Assembly (NCBI RefSeq): GCF_019175285.1
Contig: NC_056529.1
Coordinates: 20,491,907-20,555,906, forward strand
Length of the DNA stretch: 64,000 nucleotides
DNA from: Sceloporus undulatus
Lineage: Eukaryota > Chordata > Lepidosauria > Squamata > Phrynosomatidae
Direction of reading: 5' to 3'
In this document: piece after piece, positions 26,101-38,100 of the stretch
Numbering within the stretch: the first letter of the stretch is position 1
Layout of the letters: each line of letters begins with the position of its first letter
The notes under the pieces: model-generated
The model's database searches: none
Seen by the model: the letters and a program-made list of their open reading frames with translations, nothing else
What the model was told of the DNA's origin: nothing
Made by a program: the position numbers and the translations under genes

Positions 26101-29100
26101 TTGCAATTAAAAAACAAAAATGAAAAAGGACAGGCTTTGTGCCTGTACTTGGTGTGTTCCTGCCAAATGTTGGAGAGACACCTGCAAGTCCTCACGTCTC
26201 CAGGAGTCCATTGTGAGAAGGTCCCCCCCGAGAAACCGGAAGATGCAACGACAGGAACTCTGTTGCTGAATGAAAGCAGCCCAAAGAACAACAATAATAA
26301 ACAATAACAATATTTATAAATGCATAAAGGGAGGGACGGGGCGCCTTCAATGGTGTATTTCTGGAGAACACTTCCAGCGGCGTTTATTTTTGTTGCAGCA
26401 ATAAGATCCGTTTCTATACCCTTTGATCTGGAAGCCTTCAATGGGTGGGAAAAAGCGGTGCCATTTCCCCAGTCCTCTTCTGAAGATGGATAACCCAAAG
26501 GTGCACCCGGAGGGGATAGGAAAGGCAGCCTGGGAAGGTCGCTGGGACCCATCTGACCTCCCTTGTGACTTGTCTTAGGGTGCTAAGAGCTTGGGAGAAA
26601 CACGTCACATGCCTTCTTACGCCTGGACTGACCGACCATAAGGGTTTAACTCTTTGCCCTTTCCCAAACTATAACATTCCAGCGATTCACATCAAGAAAG
26701 GAAAAGAGGAGGGGGAACAAAGTTGTCGGGACTGGGGAAACATTTGAAACAAAAGCAGCTTTTCTTCCACAAAGGACAAAGTAGGCATTTAACCTCAACA
26801 AGGAGGCTGCTGCCAGCATCAATAGCGATGCAAAGGGAGAAGCAGGGAAAGGTTGGCTGGAAGGAGCACATATATGCCTATGTGCCTTCATGATGCCCTT
26901 AGACTTATGGGCATAGAGTTTCATAGAGTTTTCTTAGTCCCTTCCTCAGAAATATACTGTATATACAGTACACAACTATAAGTCGACCTCATGTATAAGG
27001 GCAGGTTTGGCGGCTAACATTATGGATTCTGATACAACCCATGGATAAGTCGAGGGTAAAATTTAGGGGCATGCTACAAAGGATCTATAGGACGACGCAA
27101 AGAAAAATGATGCCGAAGAACTTAACAAAATTCCAGCAGGCATAACTGTTTGTGCTCCTACTAAAGGCTGGATGGATGAGAGAGCTTTTGCTTTTCACCA
27201 AGGGATGGTTCCCTTTTTATAAGTTACATTGACCCATGGATAAGTTGACTCAGGTTTTTTGGGTCAAATTTTTGACTAAAATTTCTAGATTTATACATGA
27301 ATATATACAGTAGCACCTGGTATATGTTGTGGTTTCCCATCCAAATGCTAACCACAGCTGATTCTGCTTAGTTTCCAAGATCAAACCAGGGGTGTGGAGA
27401 GTGTGTATCTTCACATTGCCCATAGACTTATGGGGACCCCGTAAGTTTCATAAGTTTTCTTAGGCAAGGAGTCCCCACATTCCTTGCCAGTCCCTTCCTT
27501 GGAAATATAGCCTACAGCACCTGGTATTCGTTGGCAGTTTCCCATCCAATACTAACCAGGGCTGACCCTAAGTAGCTTCTAAGATGAAGCCATGGGGGGG
27601 GGGGCTATGTGCCTTCATGTTTCATAGACATCTCTTAGTAAAGGAATCTTTAGAGATGGTTTTGAAAATTTCTTCCTCTAAAACAGAGCCTCCAGCACTG
27701 GGATTGCTTGGCAGTTTCTCATCCAAGTACTAACCAGGGCTTAACCTGCTTAGCTTCCAAGATTGGATGGGAATCTGGTGCCTTTAGGGAAATCTGTACT
27801 GTGGCGATAATACCTATATTGTGTTATTATGTGCCTTCAAGTCGCCTGTCAACTTACGGCAACCCCATGAATTTCATAAGGTTTTCTTCAGCAAGGAATC
27901 CTCAGAGGTGGTTTTGCCAATTCCTTCCTCTGAAATAGAGGCTCCAGCACCTAGGATTCATTTATAGTCTCCCATCCTAGTATTAACCAGCTGTGACCCT
28001 GCTTAGCTTCCAAGACCAGATAGGATCTTGCCATTGCCCTCCTTTAATCCTTTCTCCGCTCGCTCTTCTTTTTGACCCGTTGTTAACATACGAACTCTTT
28101 TATTTCTTTCTGGCATGGTTCTGAATAAATTATGCAACCTAAGGACTTCTGGCAGTAGAAACTTTCTCTCTCCCGCTTCTGCTTTTGATTTTAGGAACTA
28201 CTTTTGACTACTTTTGGCAGAACAGTTGGGTTTGGTTCTGCAGCGTTTTCTTTGGAAGGGCGTTGAGTCCTCCTGAAAGAGAAAGTGAATGGAGGACTGC
28301 AGGTGTGGGGCTGATCCACTTTCAAAGAAACAAGTCAGTAGTTGTCCTTTCTGTATTGCATCAGAACAGAAAGCAACACAATTTTTTTTCCATTAAAAAA
28401 AAGCATGGGTAAGGACCCCTCCTTAAATGTTTAGACCTAGTAGCAGACTGCTTGGGTCTTAACTTTACCCTCCATTAGGGCTGTTTAATAAAGCAACTCC
28501 ATTTTTGTCCCTTTACAGCAAGGACAAAATTTAGCAGCACACAGAGATGCTTTTGCCCGTTTCTTCCTCTGAAATATCATCTATGGCGCCTTGGATTCAA
28601 TTGGGAATTTCCCATCCAAGTACTAACCAGGGCTGACCCTACTTGGCTTCCAAGAACAGACAGGATTTGGTGCATTTAGGGTATTTAGGTGCTGTTATTT
28701 CCAAATGGTGCCTTGCTGAAAGAGGTGTGGGGAGATCTTCAGGTGGTCCTGCTACTTTCTGGTTCTGAAGAAGCAACTCATTCCTCTGAGCCAGATTCTG
28801 AGATCAAGTTATGAGCATTATTCTTACTCCCAGAAGCATGTAGCCAATAAGGTTAGTGGCAGAAAGGGGATGTCCTGGGAGCTGTAAATGCAAAAAGGAG
28901 GCCATCCATGAGATGAGCCATAGCTCAACAGTCGAGCATGCACTTTCGATGTAGTAAGTCTTGGGTTCAACCTCTAATAGGGATGGAACAGGATCCTCCT
29001 GAAATCCAAGAAAGGCAATTCTGTCGGTCAGAGTTGACAACATTAAACTAGACAAATCAAGGATCTAGCACAATGCAAGGAGAGCTTTTATCCCTCTGTG

Positions 29101-32100
29101 GTCCCTAGTAAGTTTACCAAAGTCTTTGTCCAACCCATGACTTTTGGACTTCGCATTTGCTTTCTTTTCGGAAACAGGTTCTTGAAAAACCCATCTAAAA
29201 AACAGCTGCCGCTTAAACTGCCAGAGAAGGTCAATTGCCACCAGACTGCTATAATACCACCAGACTGACAGATGAACAGGCACTGAAGGCACCTGTCGCA
29301 ATTCAAGATAGCCTTCTCTAGTTACGCTCCCCTGATCCATCTCCCCTGCCTTCTTCTCCATTCAACCGGTTTGCCACACGTGCCCCCGAACACAACGCCA
29401 GCTGCTCTTTGGGGTGGTGCCCCCCGTCATGGCGCCAAGATTGAATGCCTCTTCAACCACAGCCAGCTCTAAAATTAACCAATAGTTGCAAGCTCCAACA
29501 CAGTCTCTCGCCTGCAGTTCTTGAGTGGTCAAGCCGCTGGCAACGGACGACGTGCCCTTTTTAATCACCATCTGGAAATTAACTCGGCAAGGAAAGGTGG
29601 GGGAAGAAAGAGAAATAATTGTGTTGTTTCGGGCTCATAACATTTAATTTCCAAGTCATGTATGCACCGGTTCTAATAAGGCAAGGTAGTCAGCAAGGAA
29701 AAAAAGGCTATTAACAGTGATGATTGAATCACGTAAAATTAGGGCGGAAGGTCGACACGCAAGGACTGGAAGAGCTGATGTAATTGGCATGATAAAAGGC
29801 AAACCGTGGGCATGGGGGGCATTGTTTCAAAGGGTGGTTTAGTGGTCTGGAGTCCTTTAATCTCTGATGTTGGGCAGGTTCAGGCTCAACCCATTTTGTG
29901 CCCAGGAATGCAGGATGGGTTGGTCTTGAGCACCTTTGGGGCAGAGAGACAGGAATAAAATGCAACGGATGTGTATCTTGATCCGTTTTCCCCCCTCCCA
30001 GCCTGATGGCTTTTACCAAATGCTTTGGCCAACAAGTCCCATCACTCCTGGGGAGCATGGTGAGTGGTCAGGGAAGACGGGGATGGTTGGCCCAAACATG
30101 GTGTCTTTCCAGGTTCAGAATGGCTGAAGGGTTTCTACCTTTCTAACTTTTACAACTTGATCTTAACAGCAAGTATAATGTTCACTATTTATTTATGAAA
30201 CCAGCAAATTCCAGAGTCCTCAACAAATGCCAAAAGCTACCCTTGACTTAATGATGCTGCAACAGGAATTCAATATGGGGCAGATGAAGGATGTCACGTT
30301 GAACCAAATTCACAGGTATAACTGTTCTAAGTTGTGGAATGGATCATGGATGTTGGATCGGATCAAAGCTCCATCAAACCTCCTGTATCCACCTCCCTAC
30401 AGATGGTAACTAGGAGTCCATTGACTTATGACTCAAGTTACTTCAGTGACACAACTTGGACTTGACTCGGCAATAAATGATGTACTGACTCAACTCGACT
30501 CGCAACTTGTATATTTTTAACAGCCGACTTGCTGGCCTTGGTTCAACAACATAATGGAAGAGAATAGCAAATGTGTTAAGCAATGGGCTTGAAGAGGATA
30601 GATGCGTCTAAAGCTTTCATTCACATTTGACCATGCGTCGAATATATAGGTTCTGGTGATATATAACCTAACTTTATGCGTCTCTTCTTGATTCTCTAGC
30701 TATTGAAACTTCCCCCTGCCCTACCTCCTTTTTGTTCGGTTAAAGTTAGTACCCAGACTTGAGAGTTTATTTAAAGTATCTTGCAAAGACTTGAGACTTG
30801 AATTGAGACTTGGAAGGCAGAGACTTGAGACTGGACTTGGAATAAAAGACTTGAATACCTCACTGGTGATAACTGAGTTGCACAATGAACAACAGCTTGG
30901 AAAAGTTACCCAAGACACACTAGGGGTTGAAACTGGGAATTTCTACACGTAAAACAGGTGTTCTACATGTTCCACCACCCTTCATGAGTTACTCAAACCT
31001 ATCAAGTTCAGTGCTCTCCAAATAAAAGCGTTGGAAAGTTCTTGTTTTGGTCCACATTTCCCAGAAGAACCAGAAGGGCTCTCTATGGGATTTTAGGAGT
31101 GGTAAAGGAACTTTTCAAAGCTTTGGTCCAGAATGAAAAATACCGGAAGAAAAGACTATAACCCTAAGGGGGTGTGGGAAATCTCAGGGTGTAACTTTTT
31201 CCCAACCTCCCCCTTTCACAAAAAGACAACAAACCAATTTCCTCACTTTTCCCTGCGGAGTAGGTACGGAGATCGGAGTCTGTTAACACTTGTGAAGCGC
31301 TATTATTAAATTTACAGAGACGCGAACCACAAAAAACGGGAGGACGGGCTGCCAGATTTCCTCCTTCCCTGCTGGGCTAAAAATGCATTATTAACTCAAG
31401 TTGAAGAGCCCACGATGGGAACCAAAACACACTGGGCACACCGTGCCCTGATCTCCCCACGAAGATTTCCATCTGGAAGGACCTGGAAAAAACAAGTTAG
31501 GACTGTGGCCCCACCTCAGCCCAGCCGTCTCAGCCACATCCAACCCTCCAAATGAAAACCGACAATTAAAGAAAAAGAGATCTTTCCCAGAGCTTGGAAA
31601 AGTTCCCTTTGGGGGCCAACAACTCCCAGAATCCATGTTGGCTGAGGAAATTCTGGATACAGATGGTCCAAAAGGAACCCCAAACAAACAAGAGGAAGCA
31701 CCCAATGTGGGATCATCACCTTCTCTGATCATCATCTTCTTTGGACCAGTGACTTCCAGAATCCCATCATTTTGTGAGCAGGAATTATTCCCAAAGCTCT
31801 GATCTTTTTCCAAAGCCAGGACCACATTCAAGCCATTGCCACTTTCTTCTGAACCAACAACTCCTGCTCATTCTCAAGAGAAGATACCCAAACCCAAGCC
31901 ATTGTCATCTTCTCTGGTTCCATTTCTGACCACAAACTCATAGAAACCTCTCAGCCAGGATGGTTCAGAAATCAAGAAAGATGGTGATGGAAAAAAGGGG
32001 TTTTCTCAAGCCTTGTTCTTCTTCAAGAAGAACCAACCAAATCCAGGATGCTGCCACCTTCTTTGGTTTCGGTTTCCGGCACCCGCAACAGGTCTGTACC

Positions 32101-35100
32101 TATAACCCTGTCGGCACACTCAACAGCCAGTCTATTGGACGCATTGTACTCTATTTATGTGATGAATTTGCTCATCTGCACAAGGAATGGCACCAGAGGA
32201 ACTGTGCAAACTTGAAACCAAAGCCTCTGTGGTGGGGAGTTGGGAATTCCAGATGGGAATAGGAATAAGTACCATATATACTCAACTATAAGTTGCCCTC
32301 ATGTATAAGTCAAGGGCAGGTTTAGGGGACAAAATTACGGATTTTGATATGGCCCAAGGATAAGTCGAGGGTAAAACGTAAGGGAATGTAGCAAAGGAAA
32401 GAATGAAGCAAAGGAAAACAAATGCCAAAGAACTTGCAAAAATCCCAGCAGGCATAATTGTTTGCGCTCACACTAAAAGCTGGATGGATGAGAGAATAGA
32501 CAGGAGTCAGTGACAGATTACATTCTTGTCTTTCACGAGGGATGGTTCCTTTTTAAAATAAGAGTAAAAGCACAGTACTTACATTGACCCATGGATAAGT
32601 CCACCCAAGTTTTTGGGGTCGATTTTTAGACTTAATTTCCTAGGTTTATACACGAGTATATACAGTAGTCAGTGGGCTCATTTACCCACTGATGCCCCCC
32701 ATCCCCACACTGGCATACAGTCTGCATGCTCTTCAAGAGTTTCCTTCTAATCCTGAGTAAAAGGGGACTCTTTTTACTCCAGTGAATCACTCTGGAGTGT
32801 TGATCAGATCCATATTCCACCCATTTTGGCTTTGTGCATCATCTAAACATGCCAGTGTGGGAATGGAGTGGGAACGCTTCTTTTCCTCCATGTGGATGCC
32901 ACTCCTGTGCTTCCTCTACCTCATCTCCACCTGCCTTTGGAGGAACGTGACTTGCTTTCCACCTCCCCATACCCTTCTGGCCTGGCCGAATGCACCACGG
33001 CGGTCAACTTTGCTCTCACATAAGCCTATTTCTTTCGGTCTCTCAGCAGCTCAGGGGAGATTTCAGTGAGAGGCAGCAGAAACATGCCGCCAATGGGATG
33101 AAGAACTAAAGACATCATTCAACTAGGGCTCCCAAATCTGGCTGAATGCAAGCTAATTAGAGTTTGCATTAATGCTTGGCTCTTAAGAAATCCAGAAACA
33201 GAAACGGAAAAAACAACAAGGCAAAGCACCTCGTCTGCTGTACAAATTTGCCAAATGAGGGAACGCTGGCTGTTCTCACTTGCGGCAGGACGCCAGAACA
33301 AGACTGAGCTCAAAGAGCCATTACTCATATGTTAAAACAGGATGCATAACAACATGGAATGGGGAACACCGAGAGAGCACCGTTTTAATTCGGTTTTGTG
33401 GGATCCTGGGATTTGTAGATTTGTGAATTCTTAGAAATTAGAATGTTTGCCAGAGATTTCTAGAGCTGTAGTTGAGGGGAATGGGTACTTTTAAGCTGTT
33501 TCCAGTTTACGGCAATCCTAAGGTGACCCCTATCATGAGCTTTTTCGGGCTGAGAGTGTGCAACTTGCCCAAGGTCACCCAATGGGTTTCCGTGGCCAAA
33601 CAGTGAACTGAACCCTGGTCTCTAGAGTCAGATTTCAATGCTCAAACCACTATACCATGCTGGGTTTCACACCATTTTACTATATCATTGTCTATAACAG
33701 GACTTAAGCATCCATGGATTTTGGTATCCATAGGGGTCGGGGGTCGGTCCTGGAACCAAATCCCAGCAGATACCAAAGGCCCAATGTAAAGAAATGAATA
33801 AAGGAGAAGGCAGCCCAATGGTAACATAGATGTTCTTGTGTGACAATATCAAATTTGGAGCAGCAAATTAAGATGGGGCAAATTTCAAGGCATGCTTACA
33901 GCTGTTCTCCAGTGGCATGGAGACATAACACTAAAGGATGCCAAGCAGCTAAGAATGGTGCTCTTCGTACTAGCCTTATCCCTGTTAGATAAGCCAAACG
34001 TTGAAGCCTCTTGCACTGGAGGGCTACACACAATTATAATTACACACCATTTGTGTGTGAACGTGTGTTATATAGAGCCCGCCGGCACTTTTAATTACCG
34101 CTTTAAGTTGTCCTATCAGAGGTGACAGAGCCAGACGTGCCCAGCTGGCAAAGGCCTGCGTGCCAGCAACCAGTGCCTGGTGGGCATGGCAGAAAACATG
34201 ATAGGACAAGGTGCCAGCTCAAGTTGGTAAATGGATGGGTTTAGGGGTTTGGCACCGCCCGTCCCTCCTTACTCATCGCTCGGGGGCTTCTCATTAAAAC
34301 TCCTACTGCAGAAGCCAGTATTTTACCTTCGAGGACAAAATTTACAAAGAAGGCACACTCTGCCAAAATGGTCAAGGTAGGGGAGTACCAAATTCAGCAG
34401 TCCAAACAGATTGGTGAAGGTAACTGGGGATAACCAAGGTATCCCCTGACCAGTCACATTACTTTAAAAAAGTACACTGACCCCTTCTAGATGGATTTTT
34501 CCTACAAGGTGGGTCTAATAGCAGCTGGAGGGGAGGTGAAGGGACTCGCTTATAGGCCTGATTCCCACTACCTTTTAAACCAGATCACAAATCAGTCTGA
34601 ACTGGTTCAAATGACCCTGATTCCCACTTGAACCCAATCACTGAAGCAATTCGGAGAGGGGGGCCATGCGCTAGATCCATTTAACCCATGTCTTTTTGAT
34701 GCTGGTTTCCCCCCGCATCTTTTTGGATAAATCAATTCCGCGCAAGTGTGAACCAGATGAGGATCAGAATCGATTTAAATTTTACCTTCGGCCGGTGGGA
34801 GCGGGTCCATTTTGAATCAATTAATTTGTCAATGTGAACCACAAGTGGGTTATTTTACAGGGGAAAAATGCAATCAGAGCAAATGTAGTGTGAACCACAC
34901 TCCGCTGTCGAACCAATCCATGGATTTGGATTGCAAACCGATTTATTTGTAAGTGGGAATGAGGCCATAGTTAGAGAAATGGTTCAAAGATGTCCAACAG
35001 AGGTGCCCAGAGCTTCAGGGCAATTTTCTTTTATGCCTTTGCCAAGACAAATTTTTCCATGTAAATGTTTCTTTTAGAAGTTCCTTAACTCCGGCGACAT

Positions 35101-38100
35101 AAAAACATGAAAGGTGCCAGATTTATTGGCCTGCGCTCTGTTCTCAGAGGGTAGTCTCTTCTAAAAAAGAAGAATAAGGATTATCTGATTTTATGGGGCC
35201 CCCTCCTCTTCTTTGTCCCACTCTAATATCCAGAGGTACAACAGACCCTTGAGAGCAGAAGATACTCTGGACTATAACTCCCACACTCCCCAGCCACCAT
35301 GTGGATGCTGGGAACTGTAGCCTTCCCCCAAAAATCACTTTCTCAAGTTAGGATCCAGAAACAAAACAGATGGGAGATATATATCCATCCTGCCTTTCAG
35401 CCCTAATAAAAATGCCTTGTTTGGGGGGGGTTTCTCTCAAAGGTCAAGCAAAGGATCATGCGGGGAGAGAGAAAGAAATATAAGAGAAGGAAAAGATAAG
35501 AATAAGTGGGGGAGAAAGAGAGAAGGAAGGCAAGAAGAAGAGGAGGAGGAAAAATTCCTTTCCATTCTTTTGTTCCTAAATAAGTGCTGCTTGTTTTGCC
35601 CCACAGTGGTTCATGCCCTCGGTTTTGTTTTCACAGAAGGAGGTATTTTTCCTCCCCCAAACATTCCCACCGGCTTTACTGCTGCATCAAGAAAACGTTT
35701 TAAAAGGCCCGAGTGCGATTTATGCCAACACCTCCACCGCATCCTTGACGGCAAGATCTTTCCCAGCACTTCTGTGTCACGAGGGCTCCATCATTCGGAG
35801 GGAGCAAACACAAGTAACAAAGTTAGCTTTATTCTTTTAAAACACTGAAACGCTATTTGAAAAAAGAGGGAAATTCTTCCATTTACGCAAGCTTCCAAAT
35901 TAGAAGGTGGGGCTGAATTAGTAGCTGACCCCAATTTTGCCCCCAAAGATGGGTTAAGAAAAATGCCCTGAAACCCTGGAATTTGAATATTTCCTTCCAC
36001 ATTATGTCTTTCTTTATTGCTAGTAAAGACTGATTCTCCCTTATCCGAAATGCCTGGGATCAGAAGCGTTTTGGAGTTCGGATTTCCCCTCCAGATTTTG
36101 GAATATTTGCACATACAAAGTGAGATCTCTTGGAGATGGGACCCAAGTCCAAACAGGGAATTCATTTATGTTCCATAGATGCCTTATACCCATAGCCTGA
36201 CAGTAATTCTATACACAATATTTAAAATGATTTTGTGCATGAAACAAAGTTTGTGTGCACTGAGCCATCGGAAAGCAAAGGTGTCACTCTCTCAGCTACC
36301 CATGTGGACGATTGTGGATTTTGGACTATTTCAGATTTTGGGATTCTGGATACAGGAGACTCAACCTGTATCCGTCTTGCATATGTATGTGTGTGTAAAT
36401 GATTATTGGTGTTATTTAAACTTAGCGTTATCTACATTATTTACATAAGTTGGCCCCCCGTTTTCATGGGGGATCCATTCTGGACCCCTGCGAAAGTGGA
36501 CACTTGCCGATATTCAAGCCCCATAGGCTTGAATGGAGCACGTGCAAGGGGCATGAGTTGCGGGGTGGGTGCCCCATTGATATTAACAGAAGTCACCCCT
36601 CCATGAATATTCAAGACTGGAGATCTCAAGTCCGTGAGAATGGAGGAGCGACTGTATATCATTATTTATATTATCATCATGAATTCAAACTCCAATTAAT
36701 TAACTGATTTCCAAGCCGCTTTAAAAACCAAAGGCATTCAAAGGCAGCTTACAAGAGAGGGAAAAAAAGCAAATCTATTTATGTATTTATTTAAAACTAA
36801 ACATTGCAAAGAGGAACAGCAGAATGACTTCTGGTTGCAAAAAGGCAACACACAAACACACACAATAAACAAAACAACAGCACAAAGCCATCCCCATCAA
36901 GACCAAAGACCATCAAGAAACTACCATTTAGTGGCTTCTGCAAGTATCTGTCCTCCACAGTAAAGTTACTTTGGGGGAGGACTACAACTTCCAGAATCCC
37001 ATGACGGCCAAGCTGGTTCAGGGATTCTAGGATGTGGAGTTCCCCCCCATAACATTTTCAAGCTCTGACCCTCTACAGCAGTGATTCCTAAACTTTGGTC
37101 CACCTGGTGTTTTGGACATCAGCTCCCAGAAGCCCTGGCCAACATGACAAACAGTCAAGAATTCTGGGAGCTGAAGTCCAAAACGTCTGGAGAACCAAAG
37201 GTTGGGAGCCACTGGTCTACCCTGACTGACAATGGCTCTCAAGAGGCAGAGGAATACCTTTCCCATTGTTTGCTCCTACCTGATCTGTTGGAGATTCTTG
37301 GGATTGAACCTGAGTCTTTCTGCATGCAGAGCAGACACTCTCTCCCAGTCAGTCATGGTTCCCAAACTTTGGTCCTCCAGATGTTTTGGACTTCAGCTCC
37401 CAGTAGCCCCAGCCAACTTGGTCAGGTATTCTGAAGTCCAAAACATTTGGAGGACCAAAGACTGCATACACTGGAGGACCCAATTCCACATACTTTCTAG
37501 TTTACCCTGAAAGGACAGGAGGGGGCGCAGGCTCATCATAAATGGTGCATACGTATGCCCACACACAAATATACAAATGCACACATATGCACACATGCGT
37601 CAGTCATCTGCCAGATATCCAAATACCCAGCAGGCGTGGGCGGGAAGGGGAACCAAAGGGGCAAGCGTGTTATTTCACACCAAACAAGTCCTGCTAGGCT
37701 GCTGAAAACACACGCAAGAGAACGCGGCCCAAGCAAAACACCGGCTGGCCTCCAATCTGCTCCCAAGAAAAACAGCGACAACAGCCCGGCTGGATCCCCT
37801 GCTGAATGAGCGGTATGCTCAGGTGCAAAAGAACGACGGAGACGCAGAGGGATGACCAGAATCACTAAACTGCAGAGTCAGAAGGGATCCTAGATGCCAT
37901 CTGATCTAAACCCCTGCCTTCATTGAGGCAGGAATCCTGAGCGTTGCTGATTTATGGCAACCCTATGAATGGGAGACTTCTGGGAGCCTCAGTCATCAAC
38001 AGCCCTGTTTGGGTCTTGCAAAACTCAGGACAGCTACGGATCCTTTGATGGAGTGGGATTACATTGGGAATTGTTTTAGGGGTGGTAAGTTACCATCTTG

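Noticed and set aside
35417-35848. 143-codon plus-strand open frame
   Set aside because: Its charged start is a GA-rich simple-sequence stretch in intron 2. No domain.
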